Assembly: GCF_027579695.1 (NCBI RefSeq)
Contig: NC_083574.1
Coordinates: forward strand, 47,268,059-47,332,058
Direction of reading: 5' to 3'
DNA length: 64,000 bases
From: Neoarius graeffei
Lineage: Eukaryota > Chordata > Actinopteri > Siluriformes > Ariidae
Below the pieces are notes generated by a model that was given only the letters and a program-made list of their open reading frames with translations, had not been told where the DNA came from and did not search any database. The translations under genes and the position numbers were made by a program. Positions 43,285 through 55,167 of the stretch are shown here, piece after piece. Position 1 is the stretch's first letter. The number at the start of each line of letters is the position of its first letter.

Positions 43285-45179
43285 ATGTACCAGCTCTAAA
43301 GTAGGATATATCCAGCACTGCATGTTTCGATTTTGATTTCTTTAAATAATTAAATCACAAAGATGCACCGCTCTTTTTTTCTGTCTTCTCGCTACATTTC
43401 AGCTTAAGTTATAGTTTACGCACAAACACCATAAACTGCAAGACTAAAAAGTGTGTGTGTGGTGGTCAAACTTTTTATCACAAAAACAGATCCCAAAAAC
43501 AACCCCACACACAGACATACACACACCTGCCAGCTTCCCTTTCCCTTCCCCTCCCTCGAGGGATCAGCTGACAGCTCCATCCTGAAAGAGCTCAGAGTCT
43601 TCCTGCATCCAGCAGTTCCCTGGCCGTCTGCCTTGACCGGACACGTGCGACTCCCACAGCTTTTCCCGAGCCTGAGATGCTCCATTCAGCGTGCTGCCTG
43701 CTCCCTCCAGCACCTGCCCATGCCTGAGGAAGCCATTTAGCCAAGCTAAGGTTGGGGGGGGGGGGGGGGGATGACAGCGGCAAAGGGGCGCTCTGGAGGG
43801 ACTACTCACGTGATTGCTCATGTTCTGCCACTTAGGCTATTTTTGCCTGTGTCAGCTTATGAAAGCATATGGAAAAGCTATAATAAAGAGGACAGAAGTT
43901 ACTTTAACATTATAAAGCTCAAGTGTCTGCATTTTGGAGAGGAGGATTTGGGACATCTGTTTTATATGTCTGTCAGTAAGTAGAAGGGATTCAGCAGTGT
44001 AAAAGGGAACTCTAATAAGCAGGACATTTCTCAAACCGCATTCACAATGGATGATTTCAAAGCTGATCTGATTCTAATCCAAACTTAACCCAATTTGTGT
44101 CATTAGAAGCTGGCGTGATTTCAGCTAATCCGGGTGACAGAACGCGTACACACATTACCCATTTTAGCACTGGATCAAAACGCTGATTTAAAAAACTGCC
44201 TTCCAGATGTCTGAAATGATGACCCTGTCAAACCTTTCCATCCAAGAAATTCAGAGAAGCTGGAGTCATTCATTTTCTTCTTTACAACATCTTTCTGTCT
44301 CTTAAGTACCCTCATTTACTCTCTGTTCCCCTGGCTCCTTCTCTCCATCACAGACGTGTGTATGTGTGCAGGTGCAGCTGAGACTGCCAGGAGCTCTGGG
44401 GCTGTGTGTGGAAGGCTGCAGTCTCCATGGTTTCTCTCCCCGGCCTGCTGAGGAACGAATCAATGCCTGGCACTGCAACAGTGTGCCAGTGTGAGCGAAT
44501 CCAACAAAATTATTCATGGAACGTCTCAGTTCAGTCTCGCTAACTTTCAAATAGATCCAAAACACAAACATTTACACATCCACAGTGTTAGGCAAGAGCT
44601 GCACAAGGATGTGATTATGATATATTAAATTATGAAACTTCAGCTAATATGTACACACTCTCAGTGACATTCTGGACACCATACATGTTTAGATGATGGG
44701 TTTTTTTTTTTCTCAGTGAGATCGAAACTACTCTAGAAGGAGTAAATCATATCGTAAGACGTACACTAATAGCACTTTTGCACTAGACAGTCCAGTCTAG
44801 TACAAAATGGTACGTTACGTTACGGTAAAATAAAATATCTGTGATCCCAAATTTGTTTGTTTTGTCTCTGCCAAATGATCTAGACCTTGAATTAGACTTT
44901 GTTGGTAAAGTTATCAAGATCAGCAATCATAGGAGTGGAGCCAGAAATAGATCACACTACTGACTGGTCAACAAAGTACAGTAGAAAACGCTTACTGTCT
45001 CTGTGTCCACAAGTGTCGAGTAAAGGGTTGAGTAGGGAATTGAAGAAGTGATGACCACACGAGCCATAATAAGGTCTGAGGAATCACTGGAGCCAATTTC
45101 TTGGATATGACATGTCATACCTAACGAGACCATCAATGACGGCGTAGCTCACTCCGGCCCTGTCTAGTCCAGAAGCAGC
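43285..45179. other. mtss2 intron segment without recognised genes
   Basis: There are GC-richer stretches at about 43510-43770 and 44330-44480, a short GT repeat near 43450 and a poly-G run at 43755-43770. None gave a recognisable exon on either strand. Missing mtss2 N-terminal exons were specifically looked for here. Confidence 0.35.
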
Positions 45180-45725
45180 GATCTAAAGTGGGCCACCTTG
45201 CGCAATAAATGTTGCAAGCTATATACAAGTTATATACGAGCTATATATAGAAGCTATATACACCCTAGAAATACTTACCTATTTGCTAGAAAGAATCCAA
45301 AATGGTGAGGAATTGACCGAGAAGAAGTGATTTTTGTTGAACTGCTCATTAAGGCTTAATTAGTCCATAACTTCATTAATAATTGTAATTAAGCAAATCT
45401 GGGTAGAAGTTATATGCACCATAGCTACCCCTACCTTCAGGCCAGAAAGAATCAAAATCGATGAAGAATTGAGGGAGAAGAAGCGATTTGTGTGAAAACT
45501 GCTCATTAGGGCTTAATTACTTCATATCTTCATTATTAATTGCATTTATGTAAATTTGGGTAGAAGCTATATGCACCCCAGGCAGATCTACCTTCCTGCC
45601 GAAAAGAATAAAAATCGGTGAAGAATTGAGAGAGAAGAAGCGATTTTCGTGAAATGTGGACAACACCAGATGGATGATGGACAACATATGATGGCATAAG
45701 TTCGTCGCCTGTTTGGCCAGATGAG
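45180..45725. repeat. Tandem-repeat element, about 150-bp units
   Basis: 'gggtagaagytatatgcacc' recurs at about 45411 and 45558, with a diverged copy near 45249. Each unit has 'aagaatmaaaatcgrtgaag', 'gagaagaagygatttt' and 'ctcattagggcttaattact'. It ends with 'gatggacaac...ttcgtcgcctgtttggcc' and 'agatgagctaataa', an ending that recalls the element at 38566-39669. No coding sequence. Confidence 0.65.
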
Positions 45726-46357
45726 CTAATAAGCACAGAATTAAGGAAATCTCAATTCAAATGTCACTTGTTGCTCTGTTGCTTTGTCGCCTGCTGCATG
45801 GTGCGCCCACACATAGGTGCAGCTTTAGGTAGGGATGGTATGGATGTGTCCCTACCAACTTTCAGGAAAGCTGAAGTATCCCTACCAACATTTAGACCTG
45901 TAATTGCAGCCAAACTGAGACAATCCTTTTATTCATTCCAGTGGGTGCTGTCACACACTTCATACTGAGCCAGAGAGGGTTAATGGTCCATACATTCTGG
46001 CTCAACACCACCTCATCCTCATTAGTCAGTGTACTAACTACTGGTGGAGACAGATGGTGGATTGGGAGTAAGCAGTTTGGTTCTAATCTAAGAAAAAGAC
46101 TTGGTTTGTCTTTTTTATGTCTGCTCATTGTCTATAGAAAGAAAAAACATAACAGGATGTTTCTCTTGTGTCCTCATACAGAGTAATCTATAGGCAATCT
46201 TTCTGTGTGGAGTTTGCATGTTCTCCCCGTGTCTGTGCAGGTTTCCTCCGGGTGCTCCGGTTTCCCCCACAGTCCAAAGACATGCAGGTTAGGCTAATTG
46301 GTGGCTCCAAATTGACCGTAGGTGTGAATGTGAGTGTGAATGGATGTTTGTCTCTAA

Positions 46358-47097
46358 TACCCTGTCCACACTAGGGATTTTGTACCGATACGATACTACT
46401 TTCGTACCGCAACACCTGTCCACACTAGTAACTATACCGGTACTGTAGCAATATAACTGTATCGGTACGAAACCCACAAATGTATGGGTTTCGTACTGGT
46501 ACAGTATCGGTACTGTAGCGCTTCGCTGTAGTGTGGACAGATGAAGCAGTTCTGTATCGATACAAATATAATGTGCATGCACAATGAACCATTCCTACTT
46601 CTTCCGGTTATTCATACAATACAATACGCACGTGCTTTCCAGCTGTAAATAAAACGTCAAAATGTCTCAAAACGACCGTGGAGCTACATGGAGCAAAGAC
46701 GAAGTTATGTGTTTGTTGGAGCTTTGGGGAGACGAGCGATGCCAGGAACAGTTGAGGGGTACACGTCGAAATATCGACGTGTACAGACAACTGTCGAGTG
46801 ATCATCTTTCTCAACTGCCTCCCGCGTTTTATACAATTCGACTGAATAAATGACCACCAGAAATACAGACTGTACATTGACAACAAAAAGCACACACATG
46901 TTGTTTCATCCGCCATATTCTCGGAAGGAAGTTACTCGGTAACCACGGAAACATTTCGCGCACGCGCATTTCAACTACTGTGAAAAAAAACCGCAAACAT
47001 TTCTCGCTAGTGTGGACAGATGCACTAAACTGTACCAGTATACTTTGTATCGATACAGTTATACCACTATCGTACCGGTATATATGTGAACACAGCT
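46358..47097 (+). mobile_element. PIF/Harbinger derivative inserted in a V-SINE
   Basis: TAA flanks both sides (46355-46357 and 47098-47100). The ends share CTGTcCACAcTA/CTGTgttCACATA, followed on both sides by 'taccgrtacgata' and 'tatcgatac' blocks. It holds one small Myb/SANT-like gene and no DDE transposase. Confidence 0.82.
46662..46853 (+). pseudogene. Myb/SANT-like domain fragment of a Harbinger element
   Basis: ATG at 46662 starts MSQNDRGATWSKDEVMCLLE, then LWGDERCQEQLRGTRRNIDV and YRQLSS, before running into unrelated sequence and a stop. W-S-K-D-E and LLELWGDE are the first two helices of the trihelix DNA-binding domain. It is a different subfamily from the protein at 15201. Confidence 0.75.
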
Positions 47098-47237
47098 TAA
47101 GTGTCAGCCCTCCGATAACCTGCAACTTGTCCAGGGTGTACCCCGCCTCTCGCCCATAGTCAGCTGGGATAGGCTCCAGCTTGCCTGCGACCCTGTAGAA
47201 CAGGATAAGCGGCTAGAGATAATGGATGGATGGTCTC

Positions 47238-47774
47238 TCTTCTCATCTCATCTCATTATCTCTAGCCGCTTTATCCTTCTAAAGATATTTTTTTTGGGCT
47301 TTTTGCACCTTTATTGGATAGGACAGTGTAGAGACAGGAAATGAGCGGGAGAGAGAGAGACGGGATCGGGAAATGACCTCGGGCCGGAATCGAACCCGGG
47401 TCGCCCGCATTCATGGTATGGCGCCTTAACCACCTGAGCCACGACGCCCCCGCAGCCGCTTTATCCTTCTACAGGGTCGCAGGCAAGCTGGAGCCTATCC
47501 CAGCTGACTATGGGCGAAAGGCGGGGTACACCCTGGACAAGTCGCCAGGTCATCACAGGGCTGACACATTAACCATTCACACTCACACCTACGGTCAATT
47601 TAGAGTCACCAGTTAACCTAACCTGCATGTCTTTGGACTGTGGAGGAAACCCACGCGGACACGGGGAGAACATGCAAACTCCACACAGAAAGGCCCTCAC
47701 CGGCCCCGGGGCTCGAACCCAGGACCTTCTTGCTGTGAGGCGACAGCGCTAACCACTACACCACCGTGCCGCCC
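47238..47774 (-). mobile_element. V-SINE copy, minus strand, split by another SINE
   Basis: The left piece tctcatctcattatctctag...ttatccttct is interrupted at 47280; the copy resumes at agccgctttatccttctaca (47454) and ends with the tRNA-like head at ccaccgtgccgccc. Confidence 0.92.
47281..47453 (-). mobile_element. Second type of tRNA-derived SINE nested in the V-SINE
   Basis: The 17-bp duplication AGCCGCTTTATCCTTCT flanks it (47264-47280 and 47454-47470). On the minus strand it has a tRNA-like head (gtggctcaggtggttaaggc as A box, gggttcgattccgg as B box), a short body (cccgctcatttcctgtctct), and ends with 'atccaataaaggtgcaaaaa'. This family is unrelated to the V-SINE body. Confidence 0.9.
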
Positions 47775-47775
47775 G

Positions 47776-48867
47776 GTCTCTCTTAAATAAACCAAATTCA
47801 TGCTTGTTTGTATCATTGTATCATATATTATACAGTGACTAACAGAAACTTTTTATAAATAGCTAAATGGAAAATGGTATTATTGGTCAAGTTCTGTTCA
47901 GGATGTGTAGGGAATAACATTAAGCTAGCTCACTAACGTTAATTTGCCGACCTATTTTTGTGAGCAAATATGACAAAATAGACAAGGTTGTTTGATAAAA
48001 CAGAGGAATGTAAAGATAAGTGAGATGGCATTTCAATTTCATAAAATCGGTGAAATTTAGTTTCCTCTGAAATTTGGTCATTGTGATATATGTTTATTTC
48101 TGTAATATTTCACAAAATATCAGCCCACTCTGTGGCTGGGAAGTTATTTAATTTGAGAGGGTTCCCTAACAAATAATGTGCATGAAATCGCTCACTTCAT
48201 GCAGTCAAGCAGACAGAGGAAATCCGTGTGCGCATGCGCAGGTTTACCTTTGACCGTGCACGACAGTTACATCATTTTGTTGCTAAACGAACAGCTGATC
48301 ACACCGAGGTGCTCCCTGACCGACGATATTTATTAGTTTGTCTTTTCTTCTTACTTTCCGTTACTGTAGTCGGTCTTTCACGTTTCGTTCACACACTCAC
48401 GTCCTCCATTTTCCTGTCCTGTTTCAAATTTGTATCCCACAATGCCTTGTGCGAACGGGGAAAGCCCACCATGTGATGCATGACATAGCATCTTGAATTG
48501 GGTTATGGTAAAACAGGAAAAAATAGCGGAGAATTTAGGGCCATGTGACCCTAAATTCATTAATTGTTCTTTTTAAAGTAATAATAAAATTGGAAGTCTG
48601 TGATTTGAATTCAGTAGCTTTCGGTCCACTAAACAAAAATAATTGGGTGTCAGGGAAAATAATTTTTATGGCCTACACCTGAAAAATCTGAAAGGCAGTC
48701 TAGCTTTAATGTACTTCCCTGAGAATAATTTCGTGTGTGTGTGTGTGTATCAGTCAGGTCTGAGCTTTGACCAAACATGAGAAAAAAGAAAATCGTGTTT
48801 TTTCACCAAATCTGTGAGTAGGAGATTCCCAGCTGTATAGTGATATTATTAAAGATGATTAGCTAAT
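47776..48867. other. Segment without recognised features
   Basis: No exon, element end or coding sequence could be supported. There is a short GT run at about 48735-48748. The stretch at 48180-48480 is slightly richer in GC and may be an old element. Confidence 0.3.
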
Positions 48868-48875
48868 ATAAATAT

Positions 48876-49823
48876 TAGTGCTGTCAAAAATGTCGCGTTA
48901 TTAACGCGTTAACTTGACTCAATTTTAACGGCGATAATTTTTTTATCGCGAGATTAACGCTCTGTGACATGATGTAGGTTTTTCATAAGCTTTTGCAACT
49001 GCCAGGAACTTGCAACAGAGACTTTGCTTAGAAAACCGATAGCAGCTAGACTGTAATGCCATGCCCCGCACAGCCAGAGTCCTCTGCCCCCCCCAAAGAA
49101 CCAGCGCGGGCAGGGCGCGCTAGTAGAGATGGGATTTATGGCTCTTTGATGGGATCCGCATCTTTGTGATCCATTCTTTGAAAAGAGCCGTTCAAAAGAC
49201 TGGCTCATTTGGCTCTTTTTAAATATTTATTCAGTTTTAAGAAGACAGCGTCTAAAGAAGCCAGATCCCTCTGAACTGTAAACTCAATGCTATCCCAGAA
49301 ATCCTTCCTGTAATATGCAAATTTGGCCGCCTCTGATTGGACAGCGCGACGCATCAACAGGCAGAAAGTGTAAAAGTACAAAATGTGTTAAGTGAGCTGA
49401 AACAGTAAAGATCAGATTCAATGCAATATTTATCAACGAACAACTTAAACTTAATATAATAGTGTACTTTATATTATAATCAAGCATGTCAAGCCTACCG
49501 TCACTGTGTAACCTGTCTCTCTGATTAGAGTTGTAGACTAACTCAAACAGTAGATCATTTCACTCATGGTTCTCTTGCTAGCCCCGCGCCGGTGCTCGGC
49601 TTAGGTTTCACTTTGCAGTGGCTGTGGCAAGACGTGTTATGCTTTGCAATAAAAAAAAAACATAGGTACAAAGAAAGCCCATTCACTTTTTTATGCTGAT
49701 AAGAGAATTACAATGTTTTTTTATGTGACAAAAATGTGCGATTAAATTGCGATTAATCGCGAGTTAACTATGACTGTCGCGACATTAATCGCAATTAAAT
49801 ATTTTAATCGCTTGACAGCACTA
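48876..49823. mobile_element. hAT MITE with perfect 8-bp duplication
   Basis: ATAAATAT is duplicated exactly (48868-48875 and 49824-49831). The ends TAGTGCTGTCAAAAATGTCG and (inverted) TAGTGCTGTCAAGCGATTAA share TAGTGCTGTCAA. Inside both ends are arrays of 'gcgattaatcgc', 'aacgcgttaac' and 'atcgcgag' palindromes. There is no coding sequence. At about 49127-49215 lies a 'gatgggatttatggctcttt' block that may be a further insertion. Confidence 0.9.
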
Positions 49824-49831
49824 ATAAATAT

Positions 49832-50690
49832 ACTTTATACAGCCTAATTCATGATGGGCCAATGAAGAGTTTATACAATTTTATCATTAATCCACAAGCA
49901 CAGATATGAGTATTTCAACATATAAATCAAGAAAGTTGTTTAAAATGTTCTTGCAAGGATTAAAGCCTGCAAATTTGTAATTATTGTACACTATTATTAA
50001 TCTGTAGAAGGAAGTAAAACTGATCGATTAGATCCTATGTTATAACGTCATTCAGAACATGACATAATTGGTATCATTTTGAATGGAACCAAATCCTTGT
50101 GATGTATTGCTTTAATCGCTGTCCCCATCAGATCTCGACCGTAGTTTGTTTCCAAAATTAACCATATTATAACCTCTGGTTTACCTCCGCCCTATACATT
50201 TCACCCCACACATGTGTCCCTACTAACTTTCAAGCCAAACCTACACCCTTGCTCACATACATAGAACATGAGTGGTTGTCTGTAGCTTGCTAGTGTGAAA
50301 CGTAAGGTAAATCAGGAATATAAGCATTCTCCATTGCTGTAAGTGTTTGCAATTAGCACTAACATCATAAAATCCACCTGATATCACCATGCCACACTCT
50401 CCACAAAACCCTTTCTACATGAATAGTTCAGGATTTGGTCAGTAACCATAGCAGAGTATCTGCTGGAAATGTGCTGTGTCACAGATTGGCTGGTATATAA
50501 AGAAACTAGGACGGCTTCCTTGGACAAAAATAGCATGTTGTAATTTTAATGCTTGCATCATAATCCTAAAACGTTTGGCCAATGCTTCAATACTGGCCTA
50601 CTTTCATTTGAGCAAACTTATTATCATTATTATTATCATTATTATTATTATTATTATTTTGCAATTGTCTCAGCTCTTCGATGTTATGAC
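49832..50690. other. Segment without recognised features
   Basis: AT-rich DNA with an ATT microsatellite at about 50620-50657. Nothing else could be supported. Confidence 0.35.
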
Positions 50691-50699
50691 CGGTTAATT

Positions 50700-51430
50700 T
50701 TTTTATAGTATTGTACCTCAGCTGCTACCCGTAGCTTAGAGGCATGCAACTTTCCTAAGAATATGAGCTGTTCCGAGCAAAGCTGTCATTTGTGCACTTC
50801 CTATGATGTCTGGGATTCCCAGAACCTCTTTGGTTTCCAAAAGGTTCTTTGAGATGGTCCCCAGTGCGCCTATTACAAAAGGTACAATCTTCACTGTTGC
50901 TTGGTGCAATCGCCTAACTTCAATCTTGGTATCTTTCTACCTTCCACCCTTCTGTTCTAACTACATTTTGATCGGCAGGTACGGCTATGTCAATCTTAAC
51001 CCACTCATGGCGGGTCTTATCTTTATCTGCCTGATCTGGTCAGCTAGACATTGTTCACTGACATTCTTGAAACGTTCGGGTGGTTTACTACACTTTTTCC
51101 TCCGGCATAACACTCCTGACATAGCACTCAAACAACAGTGTGTTATCCTCCTTAGTCCATTTAGCTCGTATCCTTTTCCGTTCCACAGTCAAATCCACGT
51201 TTTGGGGCATCTCACTTATCCCAGCCGGCAAGGCATGCCTGTTTTTTCCTCACCGACCAGGGGCTCGGACCGCCGATCACCTCTCATAGGCAGTTCGGAA
51301 GTCCCCAGAGTCGTCAATTCATTATGTAACTTTTCCATCATGCAAAATATATGAGTTGGTGTGTTTATCGTGAACACCAGCACTAGACGAATTGTCAACC
51401 GAGACTCAGAGAGGTCCATCTTCCCTCATT
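50700..51430 (-). pseudogene. Remnant of a non-LTR retrotransposon protein (R4/Dong-like guess)
   Basis: On the minus strand there are two broken blocks. One, near 51200-51050, reads RIRAKWTKEDNTLLFECYVR then a frameshift, followed by CLADQIRQIKI, like the Myb-type start of some LINE proteins. The other, near 50910-50760, reads VKIVPFVIGALGTISKNLLE, TKEVLGIPDII and ALLGTAHILRK-like text, the typical C-terminus. The RT between them is deleted. Recognition rests on these two blocks only. Confidence 0.45.
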
Positions 51431-51439
51431 TATTATTAT

Positions 51440-51956
51440 TATTATTATTGATCACACCAAAGCCACAGAAATTCTATCTCTGAGAATCCTCTCCTCATGA
51501 GACCACAAAATAACATTGTCTGCTGGAAGGATTCTTGATTGGTATTGAAAAGGACAATACTGCAATAACGATCAACAAATTACATTTTGGGTAACCCTAG
51601 AAGGAGCACGCCAATCCAGTGAGAACTTTACTGATCATACTTTTATGAACACGCAGCCACACAGGGCATGTCGCACGCTGGGACTCCAGCTTAGCTATAT
51701 CCCTGTGGGAGAGCCCTCCTTTGTGCTCCAGAAGCAGGGTCTCAGCTGGCAGCGACAGTTTTGCTGATGGAACATGGTGGGGAGCAATTCCTCTGCGATT
51801 GAAACCCAAACATGACAAAAACACAAGCTGTACTAGAGTAGGGAAATACACTTGCAGTGATTTACTCATGTTTATGATATTTACTGTATATATACACACA
51901 TCAGGATGTGATCAATATGTGCGAAAATTATTTAATTATTTAAAGCTGTTAAAAAT
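51440..51956. other. Segment without recognised gene; one exon-like stretch
   Basis: On the minus strand a good acceptor (GGTTTCAATCGCAG at about 51800) is followed by 60-odd open codons (HHVPSAKLSLPAETLLLEHK, GGLSHRDIAKLESQRATCPV ...) to a stop at 51597. I do not recognise it, no donor is needed if it is a last exon, and nothing around supports a gene. Confidence 0.2.
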
Positions 51957-52343
51957 AGGCGGCACGGTGGTGTAGTGGTTAGCGCTGTCGCCTCACAGCA
52001 AGAAGGTCCTGGGTTCGAGCCCCGGGGCCGGCGAGGGCCTTTCTGTGTGGAGTTTGCATGTTCTCCCCGTGTCCGCGTGGGTTTCCTCCGGGTGCTCCGG
52101 TTTCCCCCACAGTCCAAAGACATGCAGGTTAGGTTAACTGGTGACTCTAAATTGAGCGTAGGTGTGAATGTGAGTGTGAATGGTTGTCCGTGTCTATGTG
52201 TCAGCCCTGTGATGACCTGGCGACTTGTCCAGGGTGTACCCCGCCTTTCACCCATAGTCAGCTGGGATAGGCTCCAGCTTGCCTGCGACCCTGTAGAACA
52301 GGATAAAGCGGCTAGAGATAATGAGATGAGATGAGATGAGATG
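51957..52343 (+). mobile_element. V-SINE copy, plus strand
   Basis: Flanked by the duplication AGCTGTTAAAAAT (51944-51956 and 52344-52356). Confidence 0.95.
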
Positions 52344-52731
52344 AGCTGTTAAAAATGACATCATACTAAATCAGAAACTAAATTTAAAGCACTCATTCCT
52401 CCCTCAGGGCCTACATGTCCGACTGGTTCAACAGAACCTTTACACACACGTTGGGACTTTCAAACGTTTCCAATATGAGTAGCATGAATGAAGTTGTGTG
52501 TGAAGGATGCTGGATATACAGTTCTCTAACACAGGGGTTTTCAAAGTGTGAGAGAGTCAGCCCCCCCCTCAGAGAGCAAATAAACAACAGCGCCACCCCC
52601 TACAATTTTTGTTGTTGCTATACTTAATGTACCATTCGAATTTTAAAAAATGGTTGTTGTAAACATTTTTATTTTTTTCTTTTACACATTTTAAACATCT
52701 TTGCTTTTTGAAAACATCTTTTTTTACACAT

Positions 52732-53748
52732 TTAAAACATCTGTGATTTAATTAGATTAACAATTTTTACTGCCTCGTCCAGCACCGCGCGCAACTCTTT
52801 TGGCATCTTCTTGGTCGCCAAGGCCTGGCGATGGATGATACAGTGCTTCCAAACAGCGGCCGGAGCAACCGCTTGCACCTGCTTCACCAAACCACTGTGG
52901 CGGCCTGTCATTGCCCTTGCACCATCAGTACATATTCCACAACAGCGGCTCCAATCAGTACGATTCTCCTGCATGAAATCATTCAAAGCCTTGAATATTT
53001 CTCCTGCTGGAGTGCGAGTTGGCAGAGGATAACAAAACAAAAACTCCTCCTCGACACTGAGCTCTTTAATATAGCGCACATACACCATTAACTGAGCACA
53101 GTTAGCGACGTCGGTAGACTCATCCAGCTGAATGGAGAAGAGAGGGCTCTCACGAATAGCATCCGGCACCTGTTCCTTAACATCCGATGCCATGTCTGAG
53201 ATGCGGCGCTGGATGGTGTTATCAGACATCGGTATGGCCTTCAGCTTGGCGGCAGCAGCAGCATCTCCCATCATCACTGAACACATGTCTTTAGCAGCAG
53301 GTAAGATTAATGTTTTGCCGATGCTGTGGGGCTTACCTGCTTTAGCTATGCGTAACGCCACATGATATGATGCTTCAGTTGCTTTGTCATTTACAGTGCT
53401 AAAAGTATGAATTACTTTCTGCTGTGACCGCAGTTCATTTAACCTCCTGTCAAAAAACTCCCGGGGCTTGGTTACCAAACTTGGGTGTTTGGGCTCAATA
53501 TGACGCCGGAGTCGACATGGTCTCATAGCATCGTTAGCTGGCACCTCTTGGCAGACAACACACTGTGGCAGTGGAGCATCTTCAGCTCCAGTCCATGAAA
53601 ATCCAAACTTTAAATAATCGTGGTCATACTTCCTTCTTTTTTTGCTTGGCCCAGACTCTGTCTCCTCACTCACTGTAGCTTTAGGTACTAAAAATCGATC
53701 CATTTTTTCTCTGGCAAAGGCTAGCTGAAGTTCGCTAAATGTCCGCAA
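52732..53748 (-). pseudogene. hAT transposase, N-terminal half (BED finger, ZBED5/SCAND3-like)
   Basis: The frame starts MRTFSELQLAFAREKMDRFL. The BED-type finger is visible as CVVCQEVPANDAMRPCRLRR then HIEPKHP (C-x2-C...H-x3-5-H, residues about 63-95). The first catalytic Asp is in SIQLDESTDVANCAQLMVYV and the second Asp region is CTDGARAMTGRHSGL. The CxxH-type block is HCIIHRQALATKKMP. The frame then ends at SQMF; the last third, with the catalytic Glu and hAT dimerisation domain, is missing. Proteins of this type were domesticated in vertebrates (ZBED5, SCAND3), but this copy sits between transposon ends and is truncated. Confidence 0.88.
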
Positions 53749-53780
53749 TAGTAACTTATTCTGGTTTATTTTTCCTCACG

Positions 53781-54157
53781 GGCGGCACGGTGGTGTAGTG
53801 GTTAGCGCTGTCGCCTCACAGCAAGAAGGTCCGGGTTCGAGCCCCATGGCCGGCGAGGGCCTTTCTGTGCGGAGTTTGCATGTTCTCCCCGTGTCCGTGT
53901 GGGTTTCCTCCGGGTGCTCCGGTTTCCCCCACAGTCCAAAGACATGCAGGTTAGGTTAACTGGTGACTCTAAATTGACCGTAGGTGTGAATGTGAGTGTG
54001 AATGGTTGTCTGTGTCTATGTGTCAGCCCTGTGATGACCTGGCGACTTGTCCAGGGTGTACCCCGCCTTTCGCCCGTAGTCAGCTGGGATAGGCTCCAGC
54101 TTGCCTGCGACCCTGTAGAACAGGATAAAGCGGCTAGAGATAATGAGATGAGATGAG
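53781..54157 (+). mobile_element. V-SINE copy, plus strand
   Basis: Flanked by the duplication ATTTTTCCTCACG (53768-53780 and 54158-54170). It is nested in the hAT element. Confidence 0.95.
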
Positions 54158-54238
54158 ATTTTTCCTCACGTTGCGCCCCCCCCCGAAGAACTCTGGCGCC
54201 CCCTAGGGGAGGCGCACCCCACACTTTGAAAAGCCCTG

Positions 54239-54408
54239 CTCTCAACAGTGAGACTTCAACTTGTCAGACACTATGTGCTCTTTCTCTCACACAGAGGAGG
54301 AGGAGAAGAAGTGGACGGGGGCAGGGAGAGAAAATAGAGCTGACTGGAATCATATGGGCCGTCTGCTCTAAATTACTTAGGACTGTCTCTAAGTAAGAAA
54401 GAAATTTA

Positions 54409-54475
<67 letters not shown>

Positions 54476-55165
54476 AAATGTTTACTCTGAGACTTCCTGC
54501 CAAGGGGATCAAGAACTGCTGCTAAAAATACCCTTTAGTCCTGTCACTCTCCAGATGTGTTTTGTGTTAGCTCTGAAGACAAAAACACACAGACACACAC
54601 GCACAAACAACTTTACAGGCGCTTTACAGCTGTACAGATGTATCACAACTGGATCTCGGGAACTTTGTTGTTTCTTTTCTTCCTTTCATCAAACTGAACT
54701 ACTACTAACAGCTGATGTTCAAGAGCAACAGTACAGTAACAATTCTACGGCCGCATTGTGAAAGAATATAACCTGTAACAGGTTTATTTCCTTTTCCTAG
54801 TGCTGAGTGATTCTCCTTTTCTCATTTTACGAGGTCTGGATAAACATGCCATACTGTCATTTTCCTCTGTTCCACCGTTCACTTTATATATACAGTGTGT
54901 ACAGGATGTCACGAGCACCTGTACCCACTCACGGTTCAACACAGACAATTGAGCAAAACACTACCCTGGATTCCCAGTCAGCCTCCATGTCAGCCGATGA
55001 ACTCCACACTGAGTCATAATACTCGCAACCCACTGGACGTCACCAGACTCATGATTAAACACACACCCGTTCCCAATCTACACACGCTTTTAAATAACCC
55101 AGGCTCTGACACAGACTTTGTGAAGTCTTGTTTGAGTGTTACTTTGGTTTGATCCTTGCTTTGTT
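54239..55165. other. Segment with a long GT microsatellite
   Basis: (GT)n runs from about 54411 to 54472. The rest of the segment shows no supported coding sequence or element ends. Confidence 0.6.
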
Positions 55166-55167
55166 TA

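Larger units (their letters stand above)
46196..47228 (+). mobile_element. V-SINE copy split by a Harbinger element
   Basis: The head is missing; the copy starts at tttctgtgtggagtttgcat, runs to about 46354, and resumes after the insertion with gtgtcagccctccgataacc (47101) to its tail at about 47228. Confidence 0.9.
52532..54238 (-). mobile_element. BED-finger hAT transposon, C-terminally deleted, with nested V-SINE
   Basis: The ends CAGGGGTTTTCAAAGTGTG and (inverted) CAGGGCTTTTCAAAGTGTG match the element at 40712-41613. The flanks ctctaaca and ctctcaac resemble an 8-bp duplication with a slip. The minus strand holds a 338-codon transposase frame, and a V-SINE (53781-54157) lies in the 5' UTR. 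Confidence 0.88.

Noticed and set aside
43416-43821. GC-rich ORFs on both strands considered as a missing mtss2 exon
   Set aside because: No match to the MTSS N-terminus (no ALGGLF- or AAFLDAFQKVADMAT-like text) and no fitting splice phase.
54411-54472. Low-complexity ORFs across GT, CA and AT microsatellites
   Set aside because: Simple repeats lack stop codons by composition; no gene is implied.
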